A DNA stretch of 64,000 nt from Verrucomicrobiales bacterium (lineage in GTDB: Bacteria; Verrucomicrobiota; Verrucomicrobiia; Verrucomicrobiales; DEV007), in assembly GCA_021648365.1 (NCBI GenBank), contig JAKISY010000003.1, positions 1 to 64,000 on the forward strand, written 5' to 3'. The first letter of the stretch is position 1, and each line of letters begins with the position of its first letter. This document shows, in pieces, positions 1 through 9,349 of the stretch. The notes below the pieces were generated by a model. It was not told where the DNA came from. It worked only from the letters and a program-made list of their open reading frames with translations, and did not search any database. The position numbers and the translations under genes are program-made.

Positions 1-265
1 TTATTTTTTACTTGAATTTAAATTTAATTAATCTTTAAATCATAAAAATTTCTTATAATGAATTAATTATTATTTAAATTATTTTGTAAAAAATTCACTT
101 ATATTGTAAAGCATTATAAAATTTAAAAATTATCACTAAACTATTGATATAACTATTTACCTGTGTTTTAATTTTATATTAATTAAATTACTAAGTTAAT
201 TTTATTAAAAGTAATATAAAATGGTAGCCTGATAGGCCTTTCACTCCTAGCGTGTCAAATTTGAA
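1..265. other. AT-rich non-coding leader region
   Basis: No open reading frame of useful size is visible. The first 220 bases are almost only A and T, much richer than the coding DNA that follows, so the stretch probably holds the promoter of the glycosyltransferase that starts at 266. No clear -35/-10 pair or terminator hairpin can be singled out in such biased sequence. Confidence 0.5.
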
Positions 266-1426
266 ATGGTAAAAGTATTACAGATTTGTGCTGAAATGCC
301 CCCCTATCCTCATGGAGGAATTGGGACGGCTGTCGGCGACCTTGCTCCAGAACTTACCCGGTGCGGTATCGATCTTCACGTTGTTGGTCTCTATCCTAAT
401 GCCGAGCTGAAACGATTGGGTATCCCTGAGTTTGTCGAGACGGACGGCTATCGGGTCACTCGGTTGCCGAAGTTGAAGCTGGGGTCGAATTATAGGGTTA
501 ATCTTTTGTCTAATCGGTTAAAGCTTTATAGATTCATTCAAAAACTTTATAAAAATGAGCGATTTGATCTGATTTTGTGCGATGACTTTGACGGATTTGT
601 TCCTATGGGGGCTCCTCGCGGAGCTAAGTTGATTGTCAGGTTGAACGGAAGTAATTTCATTTACGATGCTATTATGGGAGGGAAAGCCTGTAAGTTGCTG
701 CACTGGATGGAGAAGAGAACTTTGCGAGAGGCGGATGCATGGATTGGCGTGTCAGAGTTTTTTTTGAAAGAAACGGAAGCTCGGATCGCGCCTCGACCTG
801 AACAGAAAAGATGGGTGATTCCCAACCCAGTCGACACCACCTTGTTCTCTCCTGTGGATGAAGGTGTTATGGTAAAGGGGCGTATTTTTTTTCATAATTC
901 GTTGGGTTTGAGAAAGGGTATTTACGATCTGTTCGACGCTTTTCCCGGAGTTGTTGCCTCTATCCCTGAGGCGCACCTTGAGATTCATGGAGATAGGCAT
1001 AACTTTGCAGCAGTGAAAGCAGAATTGCTGTCGAGAGTGCCAGCATCACTTTGGGACCGTATTAGGTTTCATGGTCGAACTGAGCGACCGCAACTTCCTG
1101 CGGAATTAGGTAAGGCTCATGTGGCCTGCTATCCATCCCATCTTGAAACTTTTGGAATCGGTCCAGTCGAGGCGATGGCTATGGAGAGACTGACGATTTA
1201 TTCCTCTGAGGGGCCGGGTCCCGAGGTAATGGTCAATGGAAAGGAGGGCTTGCTTTGCCCACCAAAAAATGTAGCAACTCTAACTGAAACACTCATCAAA
1301 GCGTTGCGGATGGGTCATGATGAGAGAAGGAAAATCGGGCGTTTGGCTAGACTAAAAGCGGTCGAGAGATTTGATCGAAGTGTGATTGCACAAAAATATT
1401 GCAAGCTTTTTGATAGCATGTTTTAG
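266..1426 (+). CDS. Glycosyltransferase family 4 (GT-B fold)
   Basis: This 386-residue protein probably moves a sugar from an activated donor onto a growing surface polysaccharide at the inner face of the membrane. The N-terminal acceptor domain opens with a Rossmann strand and the glycine loop GGIGT near residues 17-21. The C-terminal donor domain has the GT4 signature ETFGIGPVEAMAME near residue 295, followed by GPEVMVNGKEGLL. Length and ends fit the family. It is followed by an FkbM methyltransferase and then, on the other strand, a flippase and another methyltransferase, so the setting is polysaccharide assembly. Donor and acceptor cannot be told from sequence alone. Confidence 0.88.
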   Translation: MVKVLQICAEMPPYPHGGIGTAVGDLAPELTRCGIDLHVVGLYPNAELKRLGIPEFVETDGYRVTRLPKLKLGSNYRVNLLSNRLKLYRFIQKLYKNERFDLILCDDFDGFVPMGAPRGAKLIVRLNGSNFIYDAIMGGKACKLLHWMEKRTLREADAWIGVSEFFLKETEARIAPRPEQKRWVIPNPVDTTLFSPVDEGVMVKGRIFFHNSLGLRKGIYDLFDAFPGVVASIPEAHLEIHGDRHNFAAVKAELLSRVPASLWDRIRFHGRTERPQLPAELGKAHVACYPSHLETFGIGPVEAMAMERLTIYSSEGPGPEVMVNGKEGLLCPPKNVATLTETLIKALRMGHDERRKIGRLARLKAVERFDRSVIAQKYCKLFDSMF

Positions 1427-1559
1427 CCTGTGGAAGCGTCTAGGTAGGAGGCGAGGTTATGATGCCTTTCACACATAAGCTGACCTCGGAACTGAGAAAC
1501 TGCATGTTAAAAACTAGATGGTTGCAGAATGGCAATTTGGACTAAAGTGGTCGGTATTA

Positions 1560-2333
1560 ATGAAAAAAATATTAAAAAACATTCCAGGTATTGGGCCTGC
1601 TCTAAAATGGCTGAAGAAAAAAATAGACCCTCCCGTTCGTAGGGATGCTGGCTACTGGTTGGGAGAATTTTTCCCAAATCCCCTTGAACAGGTAGTTCAG
1701 ATTGGTTCAAATGACGGTGTGAGCAATGACCCGTTACATCAATTATTGGATTCCTGTCCGGCGAGCAGGGCTCTTTTCGTCGAACCTGTTCCTTATCTCT
1801 TTGCGCGATTGCAAGAGAACTACAAGGATTGGTCCCAATACGCGTTTGAGAACTCAGCCATCAATGATGGTAGTAAGGCCATTTTTTATTGGATTGGGGT
1901 GGAAGCCGTAGGCAATGTGATAGATTTGCCGGAGTGGTATAGTGAGATTAATTCTTTTGATAAGGAGCACATAGTGACGCTATTGCCTCGCTGTGAGCCA
2001 TATATTCAGGAGGTGGAGATTGAAGGGATTACGCTGGCAGATTTATTCGGGAAACATGAAATTAGTGGAATAGACATACTTCATATTGATACCGAAGGCT
2101 ACGATTTTAAAATCCTGAGCCAACTAGATTTACGTAAGTATCTTCCTCGGGCTATTCTTTATGAGCATAAGCATTTAGGGGAGGAAGACCTTAAGGCTTC
2201 CTTGGATTTTTTGCGTAATACCTATGTTATTTTTCAGTTTGGCGGGGACACGCTTGCCGTTCTGAGATCTGAAACCCAGCACTGGGAGAGCGTTTTGTCT
2301 CGAATTACTTGTTTCAGAGTGGGAGCGGGCTAG
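1560..2333 (+). CDS. FkbM-family methyltransferase
   Basis: Probable SAM-dependent O-methyltransferase of the FkbM family, which methylates sugars or other small hydroxyl groups. The SAM-binding region appears as VVQIGSNDGVSNDPLH and the later family motif as IDILHIDTEGYDFKIL. An ATG at 1518 would add 14 residues; I prefer the ATG at 1560 because the protein then starts MKKILKNIPGIGPALKW, a normal basic N-terminus, while the extra residues look random. The gene follows a glycosyltransferase by about 130 bases on the same strand, so methylation of a surface glycan is a fair inference. Confidence 0.82.
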   Translation: MKKILKNIPGIGPALKWLKKKIDPPVRRDAGYWLGEFFPNPLEQVVQIGSNDGVSNDPLHQLLDSCPASRALFVEPVPYLFARLQENYKDWSQYAFENSAINDGSKAIFYWIGVEAVGNVIDLPEWYSEINSFDKEHIVTLLPRCEPYIQEVEIEGITLADLFGKHEISGIDILHIDTEGYDFKILSQLDLRKYLPRAILYEHKHLGEEDLKASLDFLRNTYVIFQFGGDTLAVLRSETQHWESVLSRITCFRVGAG

Positions 2334-2346
2334 CGGGTTGGTAATA

Positions 2347-3840
2347 TTATTTTCTTTTAATAATGGAGTGTATGACCCTGACTCTTTGCTCGGAGGTCAA
2401 AAGGACAACGCTTGCGTAGGCGGTGAACACAATGAAGCAACCTGCGCCCCATGTGATGATTATGAGGTAAGATGGCGAAATGCTGTATTTTATGAAGGGG
2501 GCTAGGATGAGGAAGGGGATGCTAGCGAGAGCGATATTTTGCACCACAGTTGACCATACATAAGAAACAATGCTGATGCCGCTATTGTGGCAAATAAGGA
2601 ATGGAACGATAATCCCGTATCTGATGGCGGCTTCAATGCAGGTCGGATAAATCACTCCCATAATTCCGATTTTTCTGGATAGAATCACACAGGCAAGGAC
2701 ATTGAGCAGTGCGAGGGCTAGCGTGATGTAGCTCAACGCATAGCGTTTCATCGAAAAAAGATAATCGCCAGCAGGGTATTGGCAGAGCCGAATGGATGCA
2801 GGAATGAGAAGCAGCAGAAGAAGGCTTTGAGAAACCTCAAAGCCTTCTCCGAGCCATCGTTCTATAAATGGGGGGCCAAGTAGAGCAAGGCCGCCTGCGC
2901 AAAATGTGACAAACCAAACACTGTATTTGGTCGACTCTAAAAACTGTCGATCTGCATGCCGGTTGGTTGCCAATATTCTAGAAAAAGCGACCAGTAGTTG
3001 TCCACCAAAGAGAGAATTTACGATCGAGTCAAAGATCATTATGAATCTTGCACCTACTGCGTAAAGTGTGACCGCTTCGAGACTGACCATTTTTGAAAGA
3101 ATCAGGGGATTTGTTATAGTGCGTAACTGATTTCCAAGTAGTCCGGTAAAAGCGATAAGTGAGGTTGTGATCAGTTCTACCATTGGAACAACAGGTCCAT
3201 TCTCACTATTAACTTGAGCCTTGGGTAGTAGCTTAGTTCCGGCAAAGAGAATGAAAGCTTGTTGTAGGCCTGCGCCGAGGAGGAATGACCAAGCGAGCCC
3301 ATTGATGCCCCATCCTTGATTTAGCAAAAGGACAGTAGTGATCGTTTGAACTAGAAGTCGAGCCATTTCTGACCAGGCAACTATATCCTGCCTGAGGTTG
3401 GCGCGTAGAACAATGAGGAGCGGTCGCGTCAGAAACCTGACAGTGATGACAATCCCTAATAATACGACGATTCCCCGTATTCCATGGGAAGTTGCATACT
3501 GAGCGGGCAGTAAATATTGAATGGTGAAGAGTAATCCTATAGTGAAGAGCAAAGCCATCGCTGCGACCCCACGATAAAAGCGATGAATTACCCGTAAGAG
3601 GTCTGCGCGTCGGGAAGTCTCTGCCTGAGATTCGCGAGCGTAAAAGCGGGTGCCAGCATTGCTGGCGCCGAGATCGAGGAATTCCAAGTAGGAGAGGATC
3701 GAATAGATCACCGCCCATAAGCCATATTGTTCGTTCCCCAAGTGCCCCAGAATAAAAGGCGTCATGAAAAAAACGGCAAGGATTTTTAATCCGTGATCCA
3801 GGAGATTGAGAACTCCGGCCTTGAGGAGAATGCGACGCAT
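2347..3840 (-). CDS. Polysaccharide flippase, Wzx/MATE-like membrane protein
   Basis: A 497-residue protein made almost wholly of hydrophobic segments, about 12 to 14 membrane spans, starting with a short basic stretch (MRRILLKAGVLNLLDHGLKI). This is the pattern of oligosaccharide flippases of the MOP superfamily, which move lipid-linked repeat units from the cytoplasmic to the periplasmic leaflet. The N-terminal region with FFMTPFILGHLGNEQYGLWA matches the usual start of the family, where a G-x-x-x-Y-G-x-W pattern follows the first helix. It ends 13 bases from the convergent FkbM gene. Substrate specificity is not readable. Confidence 0.85.
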   Translation of the reverse strand: MRRILLKAGVLNLLDHGLKILAVFFMTPFILGHLGNEQYGLWAVIYSILSYLEFLDLGASNAGTRFYARESQAETSRRADLLRVIHRFYRGVAAMALLFTIGLLFTIQYLLPAQYATSHGIRGIVVLLGIVITVRFLTRPLLIVLRANLRQDIVAWSEMARLLVQTITTVLLLNQGWGINGLAWSFLLGAGLQQAFILFAGTKLLPKAQVNSENGPVVPMVELITTSLIAFTGLLGNQLRTITNPLILSKMVSLEAVTLYAVGARFIMIFDSIVNSLFGGQLLVAFSRILATNRHADRQFLESTKYSVWFVTFCAGGLALLGPPFIERWLGEGFEVSQSLLLLLLIPASIRLCQYPAGDYLFSMKRYALSYITLALALLNVLACVILSRKIGIMGVIYPTCIEAAIRYGIIVPFLICHNSGISIVSYVWSTVVQNIALASIPFLILAPFIKYSISPSYLIIITWGAGCFIVFTAYASVVLLTSEQRVRVIHSIIKRK

Positions 3841-3954
3841 AGGTAGCGATTTTTTCGTGATTTCAAAGCTTTGCTCTATCGCTACTTGATGAAGCGATAG
3901 AGAGCAGTGATAAAGATAAGATAGCCTTTAATAGTTAAGATGTTTTCCCTTTGA

Positions 3955-4785
3955 TTATTGTAGTGGGCGGCGGGCCATGAGAGCAACACTTAGGAAGATC
4001 TTCCTGCTGATATATTTTCGCAAGGGCCGAGGTAAGATGCGGGTCAAGCTTTCAATGATGGAAGTTGCGAGATTAAAAGCCCTGCTCTTATGTACATGAC
4101 CGAAGCGGTAAACCCAGGCCTTGTCGAAACCGTGTTGGTAAAGATTTTTTTTAAGGCCGTGGATCGTCCATTCCTGAAAGTGAAAACAATCGAGTTGACC
4201 GCCGAAGTAGCGTGAGATGTCATGAGGACCAGAAAATTTGTGTGGAGTGTCCAGAATATAAATGCCGCCAGGTTTAAGTAGGCGACTAGCTAAGTCGAAG
4301 TGCAATGGCACGTCATCGGGGTGCAGGTGCTCGAGAAATTGATAGCTAAAAATAATGTCTATTGAATTATCGGGAACGGCATCGAGCAGATAGCCGTCGT
4401 AAACGATCAGTTTAAAATTGTCAGGAAATGTTTCTTCGGGATCTGATTGGTTTGAAATATCCACACCGATGACGTTCGCACAATGCTTGCTGGCTTCGAG
4501 GGCGAGGCGGCAGTCACCAGGGGCCATCTCAAGGAAGGTCATTGCAGGTTTGAGATGAGGGGAGATAAGGAGGAATTGCTTTTCAACATTTGCTTTGCTT
4601 TGCGCAGGGGTGTCGCGACGGGTGAATCGGGGGTGATCCGGTATCTGTTCGTATAATTCAGTATAGAGTGTTTTGAATAATTCGGTGCGTTCTTCGCGGC
4701 TTGATAACCGCATTTTGGCTGCGAGTTCGCGTTCCACATCGTAATGGTGGCGAAGGCGTTCGGGACTGCGGGATTGAGAAGGCAT
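3955..4785 (-). CDS. Class I SAM-dependent methyltransferase
   Basis: A 276-residue Rossmann methyltransferase. The SAM-binding motif I region reads TFLEMAPGDCRLALEA with VIGVDIS at the end of the second strand. The later motif appears as YQFLEHLHPDD followed by LLKPGGIYILDTPHKFSG. About 60 residues precede motif I, so there is an N-terminal extension that may contact substrate. It lies upstream of the flippase on the same strand with about 110 bases between, suggesting a role in modifying a surface glycan or lipid carrier. The acceptor is unknown. Confidence 0.8.
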   Translation of the reverse strand: MPSQSRSPERLRHHYDVERELAAKMRLSSREERTELFKTLYTELYEQIPDHPRFTRRDTPAQSKANVEKQFLLISPHLKPAMTFLEMAPGDCRLALEASKHCANVIGVDISNQSDPEETFPDNFKLIVYDGYLLDAVPDNSIDIIFSYQFLEHLHPDDVPLHFDLASRLLKPGGIYILDTPHKFSGPHDISRYFGGQLDCFHFQEWTIHGLKKNLYQHGFDKAWVYRFGHVHKSRAFNLATSIIESLTRILPRPLRKYISRKIFLSVALMARRPLQ

Positions 4786-5145
4786 GGGAAGGAAATTGAC
4801 AACGGATAATTAAAAATGGATAGCGAGGAAGCAGGAGGAAGGCTGTAGGGAAGAAGAAAAATGAGAACCGTCAATTAACGCGAATAAACACTAATTGAAA
4901 TAGGAAATTTAGAGAAATGCAGTGAGGTCAATGAACGCAATGGTATTGCGTGGTGGGGTGAGGGGAAGTGGGGCACGTGGGGTGGGATGGGGGATGTGGG
5001 ACGCAATGGTATTGCGTGGTGGGAGGAAACGGATTGCCAATCCGTGCCACGGTGAGAGGGAGAAGGGAAGATGTGGGACGCAATGGTATTGCGTGTTAAG
5101 GTGTGCGGGTATCGACAGGTTAGTTCATGTAGTTTTGCATTTCTG
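4786..5145. repeat. REP-like hairpin cluster (units A and B)
   Basis: This 360-base gap contains no credible gene. It begins with a copy of the dispersed phrase related to GCGAATAAACACTAATTG near 4878. It then holds three copies of hairpin unit B (ACGCAATGGTATTGCGT, a 7-bp stem around GGT) near 4935, 5010 and 5081, and one unit A (CGGATTGCCAATCCG) near 5029 followed by TGCCACGG. The units are separated by G-rich spacers. The same units flank the RAYT gene at 17.4 kb, so these are probably non-autonomous REP elements mobilised by it. Open frames here are artefacts of the repeats. Confidence 0.8.
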
Positions 5146-6012
5146 TTAGACGCCGTTTACTCGGTCTAGCAATCCGATGAAAAATTCCTGACTCCATAGA
5201 GCAAGTTCAGCGTCATCTTTGATAAAGGGGCGAACATCGGATTTTGCCTGTTCAAAATCGACGGTTTCGAAGCGGCTTTGCAATTGTTTTTTCAAAACTG
5301 CCAAGTCTAAGGTTTCGGCCTTATCCCAGTGTCCGGTCTGTTCCATGCGCTGCTGTAAGTGAGGCAGGTGGCATGGGATATCGCGGCTGAGATACCAAAT
5401 AAAATCGTAAAAATCTCTTCCTTTTACTCGTTGTTTCCATCTGCGGTGAAGCAGTGCATGGAGCTTGCCCGCAAACAAACAAGGGGGTGTGAAAATTTTG
5501 ACTTGGAAGGGGATAGGTATTAGCAGGGTTTTTACTTCATAATCTGCGCCCTGGGGGGGGCGAGTGTCGATTTCCAGTTTAATTTTTATCTTTTGCGGCT
5601 TGGGTAGGTGCTGGTGCAAAACTTCCGGAGCCCCAATGCTTAGCAGATTGATTCGAGTGCCACCTTTGATGAAAGCTGATTCAATGGTGGTTTGAACTTG
5701 CTTGGTTTTTGGCTCTGCCTCAAAAGAAAAACCCAGAGAAGCCAATTCTATCCGAATAGCCTCAAGGTAGGGAGACAGGTCGAAGTTTTTGGTAGGTTGG
5801 AGTAGGGAAAAATCTAAGTCTTCCGAAAATCGTGGCAAGCTGTGAAAAATACGCAAAGCAGTTCCTCCATAAAATGCAGCGTGCTGGTAAAATTTGGCTC
5901 GCCACAGTCCCAGCAACACTAGTTCTTGGACGATTTCTTTGAGTGCATTTTCCCAATCTTGCAGGGTTTGTGGTTGGTAGCGGGCAATAAGGCGCTGCAG
6001 TGCGTGATTCAT
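5146..6012 (-). CDS. AbiEii-type nucleotidyltransferase toxin
   Basis: The toxin half of a type IV AbiE toxin-antitoxin pair. The nucleotidyltransferase signature is clear: GGTAL at residues 49-53, then RFSEDLDFSL with the catalytic aspartates D65 and D67. Further on, DFYDFIWYLSR is typical of AbiEii/AbiGii proteins. At 288 residues it has the usual length. Relatives transfer nucleotides to cellular RNA targets and stop growth, some on phage infection. It follows the antitoxin gene by about 30 bases on the same strand, the usual order. REP-like repeats flank the pair on both sides, which suggests an accessory insertion into the polysaccharide locus. Confidence 0.88.
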   Translation of the reverse strand: MNHALQRLIARYQPQTLQDWENALKEIVQELVLLGLWRAKFYQHAAFYGGTALRIFHSLPRFSEDLDFSLLQPTKNFDLSPYLEAIRIELASLGFSFEAEPKTKQVQTTIESAFIKGGTRINLLSIGAPEVLHQHLPKPQKIKIKLEIDTRPPQGADYEVKTLLIPIPFQVKIFTPPCLFAGKLHALLHRRWKQRVKGRDFYDFIWYLSRDIPCHLPHLQQRMEQTGHWDKAETLDLAVLKKQLQSRFETVDFEQAKSDVRPFIKDDAELALWSQEFFIGLLDRVNGV

Positions 6013-6041
6013 GGTGAGGGTAGACGGGGATGACGGATGGA

Positions 6042-6671
6042 TTAACTGTGGTGCTTGGCAAACCAGTTGGCAAAGGTGGAGACGTTTTTTTGTCGGTAAT
6101 GTGAGGCGATTTCTATGATCAAGGGTAGTCTCAACTGCTCTAGACGTTCGGGAGCAATACGGAGGTTATCCCTTAACAAGGGGGGCACGTCTCGTAATGC
6201 ATGCAAATGTTTTACCTGGGCGATGCGGTCACAAAGTGCCTTCTCGGGTTCAGCTAGGTACCAAGAACCGCCTCTGCCTGATTCGATTTTAATACCAATA
6301 GGAAAAGATGCTTCATTGATCGGGGCGTAGGTGAATCGACCCAACGGTGTATGGAAGCGTTTTTTCCGTTTCGAAGTGATGCAGGTGATTTCATCGACGC
6401 GCTCGGGGATCAGTTGGTGGTAAGCCAACGCTGTTTCTAGACTCACATAAGACGGTCCATAGATTAACCCAGACAATACGAAGGGATCAATTGCTGCGTT
6501 TTCGCCATGAGGAGACTTAGTCACGTAGAGCCCTTTTTTTATTCGAATGATTTCGCCGCTGCGGACAAGCTGTTGGATCTTATTTCGGGGCGAGTTGTAG
6601 CGTTTTTCCAGTCTGCTCATCAAGAGCAGGTAGTCAAAAGGATGGGTGGTGGGCAAGTTCATCAGATTCAT
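6042..6671 (-). CDS. AbiEi-type antitoxin, transcriptional regulator
   Basis: A 209-residue protein with an N-terminal winged-helix region (SRLEKRYNSPRNKIQQLVRSG then IIRIKKGLYVT) typical of AbiEi antitoxins, followed by the C-terminal part with YGPSYVSLETALAYHQLIPE that family members share. AbiEi proteins repress their own operon and block the AbiEii toxin without a stable complex. The start MNLMNLPTTHPFDYL was kept; the ATG four codons later is an equally possible start. An upstream GC-poor region near 6690-6730 probably carries the operon promoter. Confidence 0.82.
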   Translation of the reverse strand: MNLMNLPTTHPFDYLLLMSRLEKRYNSPRNKIQQLVRSGEIIRIKKGLYVTKSPHGENAAIDPFVLSGLIYGPSYVSLETALAYHQLIPERVDEITCITSKRKKRFHTPLGRFTYAPINEASFPIGIKIESGRGGSWYLAEPEKALCDRIAQVKHLHALRDVPPLLRDNLRIAPERLEQLRLPLIIEIASHYRQKNVSTFANWFAKHHS

Positions 6672-7081
6672 CTATTTCATCCAGTATGTTTAGTTTATAT
6701 CAACATACTGGAGAAAACAATGCTTTTTAATGAATTAAAGGTGGAATATGACGATTTGGAAGTTAGAGCCTCGGCAAAAATAAAATACCCCAAGTGTGTG
6801 GCGGGGGGAAACGGATTGCCAATCCGTGCCACGGTGAGGGGAAGAAGGAGAGATGGTATTTGGGGTGGAAAGAGGAACACGGATTTGTCAATCCATGCCA
6901 CGTTGTGAGGGGGCGTGTTGGGATGGCGTGGGACGCAATGGCATTGCGTGGGGCTTGGTTGGGGAAGAGGAACGCGGATTGCCAATTTGCCTTCGGGTAG
7001 TTTTCTCCGTCTGTCTTCTTTCGAATGCAGTGAGCTTGGGCGAACAAAGGGTGGCATGAAAGAGCGCAATGGTATTGCGTG
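6672..7081. repeat. REP-like hairpin cluster with composite repeat
   Basis: A 410-base gap without a credible gene. From about 6795 it holds two unit A hairpins (near 6811 and 6877) and two unit B hairpins (near 6930 and 7062). A third piece, at about 6980-7025, is the reverse complement of the composite phrase found again at 18240-18285 (ACCCGAAGGCAAATTGCC on the opposite strand). The six-frame translations are long only because the repeats are GC-skewed and free of stops. Confidence 0.78.
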
Positions 7082-8326
7082 TTACGGTGGAGGTGGGCTG
7101 CGGTGCTTGCAGCAAAGTTTGATAAACTGTTCGCTGACAGCATGCCAACTGTGGTCTTGTTCTACTTTTTCTCTACCTGCGATAGCAATTTTTTTGGCGA
7201 GATCAGGATTTTGTAAAAGTTGTAAGCAGGCGTCGGCTAGATCCTGGTCTCGGTTGGCGATGAGAATATCCTTGCCATGGGTGACGGGTAGTCCTTCGGC
7301 TCCGATAGTGGTGGAGACAACGGGAATCCCCATCGCCATGGCTTCGAAGATCTTAATTCGAGTGCCGCCTCCGGCATGAAGAGGTACAATCATCAAATTG
7401 CAGGATTGCAGGTGGGGGCGAATGTCATCGACTGTGCCGGTGAGTTCGACAGAGCGGTGGTTTTTCGTGAGTTCGCAGATGACGGGAGCTGGATTTCGCC
7501 CAATGACATAGAAGCTCAGTTCCGGCTGAACGGTATGAATTAGGGGTAATACTTTGGCTACGAAGTATTGTACGCATTCGATGTTAGGCATCCAATCCAT
7601 AGAACCTAGAAATGCAATCCGAGCAGGTTTAGGAGCAGCGGTTTCTTTGGGGCTGAAAAAAACGATGTTTACGCCAGTAGGCACGGCACCAATAATATTA
7701 TTCAGGTGGTATGCTTCTTTGCAAAAGTCGGCATCGTTTTGAGATACGGTAATGATGCCGTCGAAAAGTAGGGATAATTTTCGTTCCCAGCGAAACATGC
7801 GGCGATATTGGAGCGAAAAGTAGGCTTGAGAAATGACATTGCGTTTGCTGGTGGCTAGCCGTTTCCAAATTTGAGATTCGATGTTGTGTTGAAAAAGGAC
7901 AGTGGGTGTTTTTAGTTGAGAGTGGATGGCGCGGAAATTGGGGGCGGAGGAAAGAAAGTCGCAAATGATCAAGTCGAAATCGCCTGAGGCATCCAGCTTC
8001 AAAATTTTACTACTCATGCCGGCGGCTTGGTATTTAGCGAGGGCGTAAGGAAGAGAGCTGAATAATAAATTATTGAAAAGTTGAAGGAAAAATTTAACTG
8101 TGCCAGTAGCAGCTTCCCGCCATGGGATCCATGATTTCTGGATGGCGTATGGGGCAGTTTCCTCGTCGTGGTGAAGAGAACTGTCGTTTTCTTTAAAAGC
8201 GAGATATGTGACCTTGTGGTCTTTGTTGATTTCGGACAGCATGGCATGAGTTCGGATTTTCCCGCCAGTATCCAATGGGTAGAGCGGTCCGGACTTGACC
8301 CATAAAATTTTCAGTGAATTGGTCAT
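7082..8326 (-). CDS. Glycosyltransferase family 4, Stp1-like
   Basis: A 414-residue GT-B glycosyltransferase. The start MTNSLKILWVKSGPLYPLDTGG and the glycine pair before IRTH resemble the PEP-CTERM/exopolysaccharide-associated sugar transferases. The donor half has RIAFLGSMDWMPNIECVQYF, and then the core signature IVPLHAGGGTRIKIFEAMAMG followed by PVVSTTIGAEGL near residues 325-355, which binds the nucleotide sugar. It is likely cytoplasmic and acts in surface polysaccharide synthesis. The gene ends inside the repeat cluster at 7081; the last residues (KHRSPPPP) are proline-rich and may be a read-in to repeat-derived sequence. Confidence 0.85.
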   Translation of the reverse strand: MTNSLKILWVKSGPLYPLDTGGKIRTHAMLSEINKDHKVTYLAFKENDSSLHHDEETAPYAIQKSWIPWREAATGTVKFFLQLFNNLLFSSLPYALAKYQAAGMSSKILKLDASGDFDLIICDFLSSAPNFRAIHSQLKTPTVLFQHNIESQIWKRLATSKRNVISQAYFSLQYRRMFRWERKLSLLFDGIITVSQNDADFCKEAYHLNNIIGAVPTGVNIVFFSPKETAAPKPARIAFLGSMDWMPNIECVQYFVAKVLPLIHTVQPELSFYVIGRNPAPVICELTKNHRSVELTGTVDDIRPHLQSCNLMIVPLHAGGGTRIKIFEAMAMGIPVVSTTIGAEGLPVTHGKDILIANRDQDLADACLQLLQNPDLAKKIAIAGREKVEQDHSWHAVSEQFIKLCCKHRSPPPP

Positions 8327-8646
8327 TTAACTTCCTAGTTTCACGCGGGTGGCGAATAGATAGCGTTGGCAATCAGGACGTTTTGATCAAAATCCTAGAT
8401 CGATTTGGATTGTATTTTATGTGTGAGAAAGGGGTATGCTGATGCAACGGTGGTGAACTATAAGGTAAGTTTATGGAATTGCCATATATTCAAACCCTCT
8501 GGCTTGACTAAAGGGATAATAAAGGTTCCAGTTAAAAGATGAACCGCATTCTGACTATGCTGGCCGTAGGGCTTTGATCTAGTTGATTCCGTTCATTGTA
8601 AGTTACGAGTAATATTTCAAGCATCAATCAGAGTTAAGTTCCCAGA
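8327..8646. promoter_or_regulatory. Divergent intergenic region
   Basis: This 320-base stretch separates a minus-strand glycosyltransferase from the plus-strand DUF4956 operon and must contain both promoters. No convincing ORF, repeat or hairpin is visible. The sequence is moderately AT-rich, but I cannot assign -10/-35 elements with confidence. Confidence 0.45.
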
Positions 8647-9336
8647 ATGAATGACCCTATCATTGAATTAGCTCGATCTGCTCACGCTATCTCCCTGATC
8701 GATTTGGCCTATAGTTTGGTGCTCAGTATCGCACTGGGAATGATTATCGTCGTGGTTTACCGCATCACTCATCGAGGCTTCCATTATGAGCGATCGTTCT
8801 TGACTACTTTGTTGATGATCTGTCCGATTGTTGCGGTGGTTATGATGTTGATAGGCAGTAATTTGGCGTTGTCTTTGGGAATGGTGGGTGCTCTTTCTAT
8901 CATCCGCTTTAGGACTGTGATCAAGGATTCGCGAGACATGGTGTATTTGTTCTTGGCGATCGCAGTTGGTCTTGGTTGCGGTACTTACAACTGGTTGGTG
9001 GTTGGGATTGCTGTCACATTTCTTTGCGGAGTTCTTTTGGTTCTGAATTTATTCAAGCTCGGTAAGCCTATGCATGCCGATTATGTGCTGATCTTATCAG
9101 GTGAATCTGCCGTTCCGCCTGAAGAGGGTGCCCTGAAACAGGAAATGCAGCAGCATACTCGATTTCTCGAAACTAGATCGATCAATATTGATGAGGAGCA
9201 TTGGGAGATTGTCTTTGAGGCCAGACTACCCAAGGGTAAATCATTTCCTGATGCGGCTCTCTATGAGCGTCTCAAAAAAGGTCATGGTGTGAAAAAGCTA
9301 TCACTTCTTTCACCTCAACTGTCGTTGCCGGTTTGA
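8647..9336 (+). CDS. DUF4956 membrane protein
   Basis: A 229-residue protein with about four hydrophobic helices in the first 140 residues and a soluble C-terminal domain. The core motif LGMVGALSIIRFRTVIKDSRDM is the DUF4956 hallmark and sits between helices, near residues 79-100. It is followed by LFLAIAVGLGCGTYNW. The family occurs beside VTC-type polyphosphate polymerase and CotH-kinase genes in many bacteria, which is exactly the arrangement here. Biochemical function is unknown; the context suggests a membrane partner in polyphosphate or phospho-polymer handling or in cell-surface phosphorylation. Confidence 0.85.
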   Translation: MNDPIIELARSAHAISLIDLAYSLVLSIALGMIIVVVYRITHRGFHYERSFLTTLLMICPIVAVVMMLIGSNLALSLGMVGALSIIRFRTVIKDSRDMVYLFLAIAVGLGCGTYNWLVVGIAVTFLCGVLLVLNLFKLGKPMHADYVLILSGESAVPPEEGALKQEMQQHTRFLETRSINIDEEHWEIVFEARLPKGKSFPDAALYERLKKGHGVKKLSLLSPQLSLPV

Positions 9337-9349
9337 AGTTATACTTGCT

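Noticed and set aside
1..265. AT-rich start as a possible replication origin
   Set aside because: No DnaA-box pattern or dnaA/parA gene is near; AT content alone is not evidence.
6763..7148. Several overlapping open frames of 60-150 codons on both strands
   Set aside because: They lie in REP-like hairpins, have low-complexity composition and no ribosome-binding site; the same kind of frames appear at every repeat block.
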